A stretch of DNA of 64,000 nt from Streptomyces pristinaespiralis. GTDB lineage: Bacteria > Actinomycetota > Actinomycetes > Streptomycetales > Streptomycetaceae. The stretch is from contig NZ_CP011340.1 of NCBI RefSeq assembly GCF_001278075.1, forward strand, positions 2,604,001-2,668,000. Direction: 5' to 3'. Positions 1-8,641 of the stretch are shown here, one piece after another; the stretch's first letter is position 1; each line of letters opens with the position of its first letter. The notes under the pieces are model-generated. The model searched no databases. It was not told the origin of the DNA and saw only the letters and a program-made list of their open reading frames with translations. The position numbers and the translations under genes are program-made.

Positions 1-231
1 GCCCGCAAGACGCTCGTCGGGATCGCCGCGCCAGTCGGTGAACAGCAGCAGGTCCCCGTCACGCAGGGCGCGAACGGCGGCGAGCAGCTCGGCGAAGTAG
101 GTCGCGCCGTGGACCAGAGGACGAACGTCGTTGCCGGCCGACCACGCGGCACCGTCGGGACGCCGACGGTCCAAGCGGGTGGCGGGATTGCCACGCTCAC
201 CGGCCGTCAGCAGCCAGTCGACGGATTCCAC
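1..231 (-). CDS. Phospholipase D-like protein, N-terminal fragment
   Basis: The gene runs off the left edge, so only about the first 77 residues are present. They include WLLTAGERGNP, a DGAAWSAGN stretch, PLVHGATYFAEL and GDLLLFTDWRGDPDERL. This pattern is typical of the N-terminal domain of Streptomyces phospholipase D-family proteins, which hydrolyse phosphodiester bonds. The catalytic HKD motifs would lie outside the window. I chose the GTG at 231 because a GGAGG sits 8 bases upstream; a GTG at 240 is in the same frame but overlaps that ribosome-binding site. The family assignment is by memory of the pattern and the enzyme activity is inferred. Confidence 0.6.
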   Translation of the reverse strand, partial: MESVDWLLTAGERGNPATRLDRRRPDGAAWSAGNDVRPLVHGATYFAELLAAVRALRDGDLLLFTDWRGDPDERLAG

Positions 232-499
232 GGACGGCACCTCCGACCTGCGACAGCAGGGCACGTGACGGTTTCTTCGTACCACTCACCGACCGGTCCC
301 GCAGCCGCTGCCTCTCCTGTCGGCAGGAGGTCGGCTGCCCCAACGAGACCGCGTTCACGCTCGCCGGTGCCAGGGTGCGGTCCGCCTCCGCGGCCGGCGT
401 GCAGGAACCTCCGATGTCGCGAGGGCTGCCGGCAGGGGCTGGGCAGTGCCCGCTCACCGCACCTTCCCTTCGGATACCGCCTGCTCCGAACCGCGAGCG

Positions 500-997
500 T
501 CAGTAGCCGGTGGCCACCTCCTCGGCGGCGCGGCCCTCTCCGGCCATGAACCGCCAGACCAGGGCGTGCCCCAGGACGATCAGGGCGATCAGGCCGAGGG
601 CCGCGGCCTGGATGGGGCGGAGCCCAAGGTGGGGGGCGAGCCCCGGGAAGGCGCCCACCACAGCGATCAGAACGTAGAGCAGCGCGGCGCCACCCTGCTG
701 CCAGGTGACGAACCGGTCGCCACGGGTGCGGGCCAGCAGCCGCAGCGTGCATACGCAGCCGACCACGGCGAGCGCGATGAAGGCCGCCCGCCAGACCTGC
801 GGCTGCTCGGTGCCGCCGACCTGGGCGAAGAGGCCCATGAGGGCAGGCAGCAGGAAGGACAGGTAGATCCCGCCGACAACGCGGCGCAGGGCCGGGTCGC
901 GCATCCACTCGGCATGGTCCTGGACGACGTTCCACCACAGGCCGACCAGGGTGAAGCAGGTGGCGGAGAACAGGGCGTAGAAGGTGCTGACATCCAT
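500..997 (-). CDS. Small integral membrane protein of unknown function
   Basis: This is a protein of about 165 residues beginning MDVSTFYALFSATCF, with four or five hydrophobic segments (near residues 5-20, 43-62, 77-95, 110-128 and 135-155). I do not recognise the family. The frame is open further upstream, but that extension is arginine-rich and unlike protein; the first membrane segment starts right after the chosen ATG. No strong ribosome-binding site is visible, so the start is uncertain. It lies alone between the phospholipase D-like gene and an aldehyde dehydrogenase, all on the same strand. Confidence 0.6.
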   Translation of the reverse strand: MDVSTFYALFSATCFTLVGLWWNVVQDHAEWMRDPALRRVVGGIYLSFLLPALMGLFAQVGGTEQPQVWRAAFIALAVVGCVCTLRLLARTRGDRFVTWQQGGAALLYVLIAVVGAFPGLAPHLGLRPIQAAALGLIALIVLGHALVWRFMAGEGRAAEEVATGY

Positions 998-1231
998 GGA
1001 CGACGAGCATGGCAGCGCTCCCGGTTCCGGCAGGCACCACACGCCCACGCCCGCTCCGCCCCGCCGGTACGGACCAGCCGCCGACGGGCGTGGCCTGCCC
1101 CGCGGCGCCGTGATGATCAAATGCTTCCGGGAAGCACCGAGGCGCCCAGCAGTCGCCGACACGTCCGCGGCGATCGACTCCAGGCCGGGACCGTCCACCC
1201 GTGCCGCAGGTCAGGCCCGTACATACGAAGA

Positions 1232-1264
1232 CGGCCGGAGCCCCCGCACAGTGGGCTCCGGCCG
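1232..1264 (-). terminator. Strong hairpin terminator after aldehyde dehydrogenase
   Basis: A perfect 12-base inverted repeat (arms CGGCCGGAGCCC and GGGCTCCGGCCG, 9-base loop) begins about 20 bases beyond the stop codon of the aldehyde dehydrogenase. No long T run follows, as is usual for Streptomyces terminators. Confidence 0.75.
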
Positions 1265-1285
1265 CCGGTCGCGGACGTACGGGCG

Positions 1286-2731
1286 TTACAGCGCCAGTCC
1301 GGTGAGGACCAGCACCCGCTCGTACGTGTAGTCGTCCATCGCGAAAGCCACGCCCTCACGGCCGACGCCGGACTGCTTGGCGCCGCCGTACGGCATCTGG
1401 TCGGCGCGGTAGGAGGGGACGTCGCCGACGATCACGCCGCCGACCTCGAGGGCGCGGTGGGCGCGGAAGGCGGTCTGCACGTCGTGTGTGAACACGCCTG
1501 CCTGGAGGCCGTACTTGGAGTCGTTGACCGCCGCGAACGCCTCCGTCTCGCCGTCGACCTTCGTCACGGTCAGGACCGGGCCGAAGACCTCCTCGCAGGC
1601 GAGGGTGGCGTCGGCCGGGACGTCGGTCAGCACGGTGGGCGCGTAGGTGGCGCCGTCGCGCTTGCCGCCGGTGAGCAGCTTGGCGCCGCCCTGCACCGCC
1701 TCGTCCACCCACGCCTCCACGCGCTTCGCGGCGTCCTCGCTGACGAGGGGGCCGACGTCGGTGGCGGCGTCGGACGGGTCGCCGGTGACCTGCGCCTCGA
1801 CCGCGGCGACGATCTTCGGCAGCAGGCGGTCGTGGACCGTCGCGTCGGCGATCACGCGCTGCACGGAGATGCAGGACTGGCCGCCCTGGTAGTTGGAGAA
1901 GGTGGCGATGCGCGTCGCCGCCCAGTCCAGGTCCTGCTCGCTCGCGAAGTCGGCGAGGACGACGGCCGCGCCGTTGCCACCGAGCTCCAGCGTGCAGTGC
2001 TTGCGCGGGACGGAGTCCATGATCGCGTAGCCGACCTTGTCGGATCCGGTGAAGGAGATCACCGGCAGGCGCTCGTCCTGCACCAGAGCGGGCATCTGGT
2101 CGTTCGGCACGGTCAGCACGGACCAGGAGCCGGCGGGCAGGTCGGTCTCCGCGAGCAGCTCGCCGAGGATCAGTCCGGACAGCGGGGTCGCCGGGGCGGG
2201 CTTCAGGATGATCGGCGCGCCGACCGCGATCGCCGGTGCGATCTTGTGGGCGCAGAGGTTGAGCGGGAAGTTGAACGGCGCGATGCCGAGCACGACACCC
2301 TTGGGGAAGCGGCGGGTCAGCGCGAGACGGCCCTGGCCGCCGGCGTCGGTGTCGAGGCGCTGGGCCTCGCCGCCGTTGAAGCGGCGGGCCTCCTCCGCGG
2401 CGAACCGGAACACCGAGACGGCCCGGCCGACCTCGCCGCGGGCCCACTTGATCGGCTTGCCGTTCTCGGCGGAGATCAGCTGCGCGATCTCCGCCGTGCG
2501 CTCGACCAGGCGCTTCGACACGTGGTCGAGGGCGGCGGCGCGGACGTGGGCCGGCGTGGCGGCGAACTCGTCGCGCACGGCGTACGCGGCGGCGACGGCC
2601 TCCTCGACCTGGTCGGCGGTCGGTACGGAGACCTTGCCGACGAGGCGGCCGTCCCAGGGGGAGGTGACGTCGAGGACGGTCTCGCCGGTGGCCTGGCGGC
2701 CGGCGAGCCAGAAGGCGTGGGTGGAAGTCAT
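1286..2731 (-). CDS. NAD(P)-dependent aldehyde dehydrogenase
   Basis: The product has 481 residues, normal for the aldehyde dehydrogenase superfamily, which oxidises aldehydes to carboxylic acids with NAD(P). Visible landmarks are the Rossmann segment with APFNFPLN, the ELGGNG motif carrying the general-base Glu, and the catalytic Cys in GGQSCISVQR (about residue 287). The sequence resembles lactaldehyde/glyceraldehyde-3-phosphate-type dehydrogenases more than betaine-aldehyde types. Its position next to a PucR regulator and gabT suggests a role in amine-derived aldehyde or succinate-semialdehyde oxidation, but the substrate is inference. A possible -10 element TACCGT lies on the minus strand at 2785-2790. 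Confidence 0.9.
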   Translation of the reverse strand: MTSTHAFWLAGRQATGETVLDVTSPWDGRLVGKVSVPTADQVEEAVAAAYAVRDEFAATPAHVRAAALDHVSKRLVERTAEIAQLISAENGKPIKWARGEVGRAVSVFRFAAEEARRFNGGEAQRLDTDAGGQGRLALTRRFPKGVVLGIAPFNFPLNLCAHKIAPAIAVGAPIILKPAPATPLSGLILGELLAETDLPAGSWSVLTVPNDQMPALVQDERLPVISFTGSDKVGYAIMDSVPRKHCTLELGGNGAAVVLADFASEQDLDWAATRIATFSNYQGGQSCISVQRVIADATVHDRLLPKIVAAVEAQVTGDPSDAATDVGPLVSEDAAKRVEAWVDEAVQGGAKLLTGGKRDGATYAPTVLTDVPADATLACEEVFGPVLTVTKVDGETEAFAAVNDSKYGLQAGVFTHDVQTAFRAHRALEVGGVIVGDVPSYRADQMPYGGAKQSGVGREGVAFAMDDYTYERVLVLTGLAL

Positions 2732-2861
2732 GCGGAGTCCCGGCCCTTCCGAAGTAGTGGGGTCTGCTCGGTTGCTCTCTCCACACGGTAGGGCCGCGGG
2801 TCCGCCGGGTCGTTTGTCCGGCGTGGAGTGGTCATGCGCCCCGGCTGGCCGCTTTGGCGAG

Positions 2862-3821
2862 TCAGCGGCGTCTTTCCGTGGACACGATCAGGCAGACCCC
2901 CGCCACGACCACGATGCCGCCGACCGCGATCGGCCAGGACAGCCGCTCGTCGAGCACCAGCGCGCCGAGCAGGACGGCGACCACCGGGTTGACGTACGCG
3001 TAGGTGGCGACGAGGGAGAGCGGGGCGTTGTGCAGCAGCCACGCGTAGGCGGTGAAGGCGAGCAGCGAGCCGAAGACGATCAGGTAGGCGAGCGCGGTCC
3101 ACGAGCGGGCGGAGACATCACCCAGGACGAACCCGTGGTGCTCACCCCTGCCGAGGGCGACGAGGGCGCAGCCGATGCCTCCCGCGACCATCTCGTAGGC
3201 ACTGGTGGCGAAGGGGTCGGCCGGCATCGGGATACGGGAGGAGGAGAAGGAGCCGATCGACCACATGAGCGTCGCGGCGATCACGGTGAGCACGCCCGTT
3301 ATACGCACATCGCCGCTGAGGCCGGGCAGCGTCAGCACCGCGAGTCCCGCCAGTCCGAGCGCCACACCGCCGTAGGCGCCGGGGCCGGGACGCTCGCCGG
3401 ACGCCCGGCGCAGGACGACGACCCAGGCGGGGACGACGGCGATCAGCAGCGCGGCGAGACCGGAGGGGATGGAGGTCTCCGCGAGGACGACCAGGCCGTT
3501 GCCACCGAGGAGCAGCAGCAGGCCGACGACGGCCGCGGAGGCGAGCTGGCGCCCGGTGACCTTGAGCGCTGCCGGGCCGCGCCGCCAGGCGACGAGCGCG
3601 CCGAGGACCAGACCGGCGACGACGAACCGGATCGCCGCGGAGACGAACGGCGGCATCGTCTCGACGACGATGCGGATGCCGAGGTAGGTGGAGCCCCAGA
3701 CGACGTACACGATGACGAGGGCGGCCCAGACGGCTCCGGACAGCCGTCGGCGGGCAGGGGCGGCCGGACGCGCGGCGAGGTCCGGCGCGGCGGACGCCGG
3801 CTCGGTGGCGGGGTTTGTCAT
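2862..3821 (-). CDS. EamA/DMT-family transporter
   Basis: The product has 319 residues with about ten predicted membrane helices after a short cytoplasmic proline/alanine-rich N-terminus. It contains the duplicated EamA arrangement, with the motif VYVVWGSTYLGIRI in the first helix and YAYVNPVVAVLLGALVL in the second half. This is typical of drug/metabolite exporters of small amino acid-like or amine-like compounds. Genes of this type often lie beside Lrp or PucR regulators. An almost perfect 24-base palindrome (3861-3884) lies about 40 bases upstream of the start and may regulate it. The exported substrate cannot be told from the sequence. Confidence 0.88.
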   Translation of the reverse strand: MTNPATEPASAAPDLAARPAAPARRRLSGAVWAALVIVYVVWGSTYLGIRIVVETMPPFVSAAIRFVVAGLVLGALVAWRRGPAALKVTGRQLASAAVVGLLLLLGGNGLVVLAETSIPSGLAALLIAVVPAWVVVLRRASGERPGPGAYGGVALGLAGLAVLTLPGLSGDVRITGVLTVIAATLMWSIGSFSSSRIPMPADPFATSAYEMVAGGIGCALVALGRGEHHGFVLGDVSARSWTALAYLIVFGSLLAFTAYAWLLHNAPLSLVATYAYVNPVVAVLLGALVLDERLSWPIAVGGIVVVAGVCLIVSTERRR

Positions 3822-3860
3822 GCGCAGGAGATTAGAGAGCCGAGAGCGTCGAAACCAACA

Positions 3861-3884
3861 ATCCTGCCCGGAAACGGGCAGGAT
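3861..3884. promoter_or_regulatory. Perfect palindrome upstream of EamA gene
   Basis: Arms ATCCTGCCCG and CGGGCAGGAT flank the 4-base loop GAAA, and outer bases CAAC and GTTG add further symmetry. It lies 40-63 bases upstream of the transporter start and could be a repressor operator or a leader hairpin. Confidence 0.5.
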
Positions 3885-4018
3885 CGGTTGCGTTCGGCAC
3901 TCAATCGCGCAACGGGCCGCCGTTCGCGCGGGTGCCGTCCCGCGACCGCGCGTCCGCCTCCGCCCGCGCGTGCGCCTCCGCCCGCGCGACGGCCGGTCGT
4001 CCCGACGGCCGGTTCATC

Positions 4019-4259
4019 CGGACCGGCCGTTCATCCGGACCGCCGGTACATCCTCACGGCCCGCATCCGGACCGCCGGTGCATCCCCACGGCCCGTTCAT
4101 CCCGGACCGCCAGTACATCCCCACGGCCCGTTCATCCGGACCGCCAGTACATCCCCACGGCCCGTTCATCCGGACCGCCAGTACATCCCCACGGCCCGTT
4201 CATCCCGGACCGCCAGTACATCCCCACGGCCCGTTCATCCGAACGGCCCGTTCATCCCC
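4019..4259. repeat. 34-35 bp tandem repeat array between pucR and EamA gene
   Basis: Six head-to-tail units start at 4037, 4069, 4104, 4138, 4172 and 4207. The unit begins GGACCGCCAGTACATCCCCA and ends CGGCCCGTTCATCC. Units 3, 4 and 6 are identical, unit 5 has one extra C, and units 1-2 are diverged. Partial copies flank the array at 4020-4036 and 4241-4259. The last partial copy runs into the pucR stop codon. There are no spacers, so this is a minisatellite and not a CRISPR array. Together with the CG-rich stretch 3930-4015 it fills the 430-base gap between the two genes, in which I see no gene. Confidence 0.9.
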
Positions 4260-5832
4260 GCTGGGGCTCGCCCGTCGCCTTGAGTGCCAGCCACAGCTCC
4301 ATGCGTACGTCCGGGTCGTCCAGCGAGCGGCCGAGGATCTCCTCCACGCGGCGCATCCGGTACCGCAGCGTGTGGCGGTGCACGCCGAGGTCGGCCGCGG
4401 CGGCGTCCCACTGGCCGTGGCGCGACAGCCACGCCCGCAGCGAGGCGACGAGGTCGCCCCGGCCGGTCGCGTCGTGCTCGTGCAGCGCGCGCAGCATGCC
4501 GTCCGCGAACGCGCGCACCGCGTCGTCGCCGAGCAGCGGCACGATGGAACCCGCCGCCAGTTCCTCGTGCTCGACGAGGGCGCGGCCGCGCCGCCGGGCG
4601 ACCGAGAGCGCCTGCTCCGCCTGCTTGTACGCGACGGCGGCCGCGGTCGGACCGGTCGGCGCGGAGAGCCCGACGTAGACCTCGGCCTCGTCGGCGTCCT
4701 TGTCCCCGTAGGCCGCGAGGCAGGCGGCGGCCACCGCTCCGCCGTCGACGGCGAGCAGCACCGTGCGGTCCTCGGTCCCGTCGGGCACGGCGAGGAAGGT
4801 CTCCCCGGCCCGGCCCGCCGCCGACTCGACCGACTCGGCGAACGCGCCCAGGGCTGCGGGCCTGTCGCCCACACCGGTGTCCGGGTCGCCGGCCGTCTCG
4901 GCGATGAGCAGCCGGAACGGGGCGTCGAGCAGCCCGCCGTACAGGTCGCCCGCGACGGCTCTGGCGTGGTCCGGCTGTCCGGACAGCAGCATCCGCAACA
5001 CCGCCGCGCCCAGGCGCTGTTCGGCGGCCTGCAAGGACCGGGACTGTTCCGTCGCGAGGGTCAGCAGGGCGACCGCGGAGTGCACGGCGTAGCGTTCCGC
5101 GGTCCCCAGCGGGGCTCCGGTGCCGACGGCGAGGGCGCCGCGCACCCGGCGTCCGGTGCCGAGCGACTGGAGCTCGACGCGGTCGTCGTCCTCGGTACCG
5201 CCGACCACGGCGCTCGCGGGCGCGGCCCGCTCGCGCAGCCTCTCGACGTCGGTGGTGAGGCGGGCCGCCCGCCGGGCCGCCCAGTCGGGGGCCGCGGCGA
5301 CGACCGCGCCGGAGGTGTCGTACAGCGCCGCCCATCCGTCGATGTGCGCGGCGAGCCGCGCGACGACGGCTCCCGGCCCCTCGGTGAGCGCGGCCCGGGT
5401 CAGCTCGCGCTGGGCCTCGAACCCGGCCGTCACGGCCCGGTACTGGTCGGCGGCGATGGCCGCGGAGACGGCCTTGCTGATCGCGAGGAACGGGGTGCGG
5501 CGCGGCACTTCGAGGAGCGGCAGTCCCTCCTCCCTGGCGGCCTCGACGAGCGCTTGGGGGATGTCCTCGTAGTAGACGCCCACGGCGAATCCCAGTCCGA
5601 CGACACCCGCGCCGACCAGCCTGCGCACATAGCGGCGCATGGCCTCGTGGTCCTCCGCGTCGAGGGTCATGGCGGTGACGAGCAGCAGCTCGCCGCCCTC
5701 CATGTACGGCACGGGATCGGCAAGCTCGCTGACGTGTGCCCACCGCACCGGTGTCTCGAGCCTGTCCTCTCCGGCGCGCACGGTGAGTTTGAGCGCCGAG
5801 TGCTGGACGAGCGAGGCGAGCGTGGGCGGCAT
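4252..5832 (-). CDS. PucR-family transcriptional regulator
   Basis: The product has 526 residues. It has an N-terminal PucR domain (about 1-130: TLASLVQHSALKLTVRAG, then GGELLLVTAMTL), a central GGDEF-like/CdaR region, and a C-terminal helix-turn-helix of the PucR_4 type (WDAAAADLGVHRHTLRYRMRRVEEILGRSLDD). PucR-type proteins sense metabolites in nitrogen catabolism and act as activators or repressors. Lying between amine-catabolic genes on both sides, it probably controls gabT and/or the aldehyde dehydrogenase. From memory, a PucR-like regulator called EpuRI has been linked to polyamine and ethanolamine use in S. coelicolor; equivalence is not proven here. The 3' end merges into a tandem repeat array. 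Confidence 0.9.
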   Translation of the reverse strand: MPPTLASLVQHSALKLTVRAGEDRLETPVRWAHVSELADPVPYMEGGELLLVTAMTLDAEDHEAMRRYVRRLVGAGVVGLGFAVGVYYEDIPQALVEAAREEGLPLLEVPRRTPFLAISKAVSAAIAADQYRAVTAGFEAQRELTRAALTEGPGAVVARLAAHIDGWAALYDTSGAVVAAAPDWAARRAARLTTDVERLRERAAPASAVVGGTEDDDRVELQSLGTGRRVRGALAVGTGAPLGTAERYAVHSAVALLTLATEQSRSLQAAEQRLGAAVLRMLLSGQPDHARAVAGDLYGGLLDAPFRLLIAETAGDPDTGVGDRPAALGAFAESVESAAGRAGETFLAVPDGTEDRTVLLAVDGGAVAAACLAAYGDKDADEAEVYVGLSAPTGPTAAAVAYKQAEQALSVARRRGRALVEHEELAAGSIVPLLGDDAVRAFADGMLRALHEHDATGRGDLVASLRAWLSRHGQWDAAAADLGVHRHTLRYRMRRVEEILGRSLDDPDVRMELWLALKATGEPQRG

Positions 5833-5952
5833 GGGACCTGGGGCCCTTCGAAAGGGGACGGCGGTTCGGATTTCGCCGTCCCGTATGAACGGCGTACGTC
5901 GATTCTGCCAGGGCGTAGCAGTCCCCGGCCGCCGGCCGTCCCCCGCTCAGGT

Positions 5953-5982
5953 CACCGGCGGCCTCTGTTCAGGCCGCCGGTG
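5953..5982 (-). terminator. Hairpin terminator after membrane ATPase gene
   Basis: A perfect 12-base inverted repeat (CACCGGCGGCCT and AGGCCGCCGGTG) with a 6-base loop lies 30 bases beyond the stop codon of the upstream minus-strand gene. Confidence 0.75.
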
Positions 5983-6012
5983 CGATCGCACCAAGGTCCC
6001 CGGCTGCCCCGC

Positions 6013-8322
6013 TCAGGTCCGCAGGTCCACCAGCAGCGGCGGTGCGTGCTCCCCCCGTACGGACGTCAGCGACAGCACCGCGTGCCCGGCGGGCACCGAG
6101 TGGGCGAGGTCGGACGCCGACCAGCGGGCGCGTTCGACCTCGCGCACGGTGACCGCCTCCGCGGTGGCCGCCTTTCCGGTGACCAGGCGGCGCATCATGT
6201 GCAGCGCCTTCGTCAGGGGCTCGTCGGAGATGATCTGCCGGTTGGTGACGTCCCGTGTCTGGACCCACTCGGTGCCCCAGGTCTCGGCGAACCGGCCGCC
6301 GTCCCAGGGGGCGAGGCCGGAGAACGCCATCCGGCAGCCGACGGCGCCGAGCAGCGGGCCGCGCAGCGGCTCCGGCACGTCCTCGAGGGTGCGCAGCGCG
6401 AGGACGACGCCGGCGTTCGCGGAGCGCAGCCGTTGCAGCGCGCGCACCGAGTCGGCGGTGACGGTGCTGGTCGCGTCGTCCAGGACGAGACAGGCGAAGA
6501 GCGAGCGGTCGGAGCGGGTGAGCGCCGCCTCGGTGAACTGGGCGAGCACCAGCCGGGCGATGATCCGCGAGGCCTCGGCGTGGCCGCGCTCCGGCAGGTC
6601 GACGCGGACCCGCAGAGGGTGCTCGATGGCGCGCAGGGAGAAGGTCCGCCCCTCGCCGTCGGTACGGAAGAACGAGGCGAACGCCGGCCGGTCGAGGAAG
6701 GCGATCCGTTCCGCGAGCAGCACGCCGATGTCGTCGCCGCGGGCCGACTGGCGTTCGCGGGCGTCCAGTTCACGCAGCTGGGACGCCTCCCCCGCCCGTT
6801 CGAGGGCCGTGCGCAGCGCGCCGAGGGCGGCCGGTGCCCCGCCGAGCAGTTCCCGCAGTTCGGCGACGGCGGGGAAGTGGCCGTGCACGCACCGGTAGGG
6901 GCCGATGAGCTGGGCCAGCGCGGTGGCGGCGCGCCGGCTGTCGCCGCCGGGCAGACCGGCGGCAAGGTCCCCGACGAGCGCCTCCGCGAGGATCCGGGCG
7001 GCCTCGTCCGGGTCCTCCGCGCCGCCGTAGAGGTCGAGGTCGTGGGTCGAGTCGGGGCGGCCGACGGAGATCACGAGGTCGAAGTCGCCGTCCGTGGCGA
7101 CGGCGGCCCCGTGGGCGGTGACGGCGACGACGGCGGCGCGGTTGGCGAGCGCCAGCAGGCACAGGGACTCGACGACGGGCCGTACGAGCCGCACGCTCTT
7201 GCCGGACCCGGAGGGCCCGACGGCGAGCAGCGACGTGCCGAGCAGGGCAGGCTCCAGGGCCACGCCGGTGGTGCGGCGGGCGTACGGATTACGGGCGTCG
7301 TCGACGACGGTGCCGATCTTGACCTGGCCTGTCGCCAGGTCGTGCGTCGCGGTGCGCACCGGCAGGTCCCGCAGGCCCGACGGGTGGGCGCAGGCGGCGG
7401 GGCCGTGCCTGCGCACGGTCTCCGCGAAGGCGGCGAGCCGCTCGGGCCGGGCGTGGACGCCCTGCCAGGCACGCCGGATCCGCGCGTAGTCCACATCGCC
7501 GAGGGTCCCGTTCAAGGTGGCCTCGGCGAGGCGTTCTGCGGCCTCGGTCAGACCGGCGCCGCGCAACTCCGGCCATTCGGCGGGGTCCTTGGGCGGTGGC
7601 GGGGCGTCGGGCAGCGGTCCCGCCGTCCTCGCGCGCCTGCGCTGCACGACGGGCCAGGTCCCGGCCCTGCCGACGGCGGCGACGACCGCCGCGGCGAGGA
7701 GCACGTAGTAGATGTTCGAGAACCAGGTGAGCCAGGTGACGGTGCGCGGCATCTCGCGCCAGACGCCCGGGAGGAGGACGAACAGCGGCCACAGCGGCAC
7801 TCCGTACCGCTGCCAGATCTCCTGCCAGTTCCCGACCCGGCCGAAGCCGACGGCGAGCAGTCCGAGCACCAGGCCGTTGTAGAGATAGCTCGCCAGGACG
7901 TACATCTCGACGTTGGGGTCGGTGGGTGACCGCCAGGCGTCGGGCACCGACCACAGCATGGGCAGCAGCCACCAGTCCTCGACGAAGAACCACCACCCCT
8001 CCAGGTAGCCGTTCCACAACAGCGACCAGAGCAGCCAGCCGCACAGGTAGGCGACGAAGGCTCCACTCAAGAGTTGCCTGGCGGGGACGAGGTCCGGTTC
8101 CTCTTCGGGGCGGTCACGGTGGCCGAGCCGCCAGATCCCGGGGGCCGCGGCGGGCCGGGGCACGCGGAGCCACTCCGCGACCTTGGGCCGGGTGGCCGGG
8201 GCGTGGCCCGGCCGGGCGGGGGTGCCGGGCGGCACGGACGGTACCTCCGCCGGCGGACCGGCGGGACGCGGCACGGGATTGGCCCGTGTGCCGCGTGCGT
8301 CGTATGTGCCTTCGGATTCCAT
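6013..8322 (-). CDS. Membrane-anchored ATPase resembling conjugative coupling proteins
   Basis: The product has 769 residues. A proline-rich cytoplasmic N-terminus is followed by four or so membrane segments (about residues 85-250), then a soluble domain with a Walker A motif GPSGSGKS (Lys near 375) and a hydrophobic strand ending LVLDDAT as a likely Walker B. The C-terminal part has VLALRTLEDVP and a final VLSLTSVRG strand, as in TraG/TraD/VirD4-like or HerA/FtsK-like ATPases. It carries no relaxase or secretion neighbours and is encoded alone with its own terminator, so a conjugation role is unproven. A good ribosome-binding site (AGGGGGC) precedes the ATG. Moderate confidence in family, low in function. 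Confidence 0.8.
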   Translation of the reverse strand: MESEGTYDARGTRANPVPRPAGPPAEVPSVPPGTPARPGHAPATRPKVAEWLRVPRPAAAPGIWRLGHRDRPEEEPDLVPARQLLSGAFVAYLCGWLLWSLLWNGYLEGWWFFVEDWWLLPMLWSVPDAWRSPTDPNVEMYVLASYLYNGLVLGLLAVGFGRVGNWQEIWQRYGVPLWPLFVLLPGVWREMPRTVTWLTWFSNIYYVLLAAAVVAAVGRAGTWPVVQRRRARTAGPLPDAPPPPKDPAEWPELRGAGLTEAAERLAEATLNGTLGDVDYARIRRAWQGVHARPERLAAFAETVRRHGPAACAHPSGLRDLPVRTATHDLATGQVKIGTVVDDARNPYARRTTGVALEPALLGTSLLAVGPSGSGKSVRLVRPVVESLCLLALANRAAVVAVTAHGAAVATDGDFDLVISVGRPDSTHDLDLYGGAEDPDEAARILAEALVGDLAAGLPGGDSRRAATALAQLIGPYRCVHGHFPAVAELRELLGGAPAALGALRTALERAGEASQLRELDARERQSARGDDIGVLLAERIAFLDRPAFASFFRTDGEGRTFSLRAIEHPLRVRVDLPERGHAEASRIIARLVLAQFTEAALTRSDRSLFACLVLDDATSTVTADSVRALQRLRSANAGVVLALRTLEDVPEPLRGPLLGAVGCRMAFSGLAPWDGGRFAETWGTEWVQTRDVTNRQIISDEPLTKALHMMRRLVTGKAATAEAVTVREVERARWSASDLAHSVPAGHAVLSLTSVRGEHAPPLLVDLRT

Positions 8323-8528
8323 GAACCGCTGCCCCCTGACCAGCCAGGCCCGCTCTCTGCACGGTCAATCTAGTGGGTACGCCCCTTGGGCGGACGGCAC
8401 ACCGGGCCATGATCCCGTGTCCCGGCGTGCCGAGCGGCTCGGTGCCCTGCGGATGCGGCCGGATTTCGCCCTCTCCGGCCCGTCCCGCGCCGCCGTGTCC
8501 GCACGCGACCGCGCGCCTATGGCCGTGG

Positions 8529-8595
8529 CGGACAACGACACACCCCCAATACTCCCGATCGGCGCATGCCCGCACCGGCGCGGCGCACCTAGCCT
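8529..8595 (+). promoter_or_regulatory. Putative gabT promoter region
   Basis: The 319-base gap 8323-8641 holds no gene. It contains CGGACAACGAC at 8529-8539, similar to a sequence upstream of the aldehyde dehydrogenase at 2809-2820 (reverse strand), and a possible -10 element TAGCCT at 8590-8595 about 47 bases before gabT. Confidence 0.3.
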
Positions 8596-8641
8596 GCGGA
8601 GAAAGACAACAAGCGTCCGGATACACCCCCAGGAGCCCCTC

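Noticed and set aside
241..499. Small gene between the phospholipase D-like and membrane protein genes
   Set aside because: A short open frame exists on the minus strand but has no recognisable domain and no good start; nothing supports it as a gene.
4037..4240. CRISPR array
   Set aside because: The repeats are directly adjacent with no unique spacers and there are no cas genes in the window.
3688..7929. Very long open frames on the plus strand opposite pucR and the membrane ATPase (and similar ones opposite other genes)
   Set aside because: They are expected in high-GC DNA, have Arg/Pro/Gly/Ala-rich low-complexity translations, lack ribosome-binding sites and lie opposite genes with recognisable domains.
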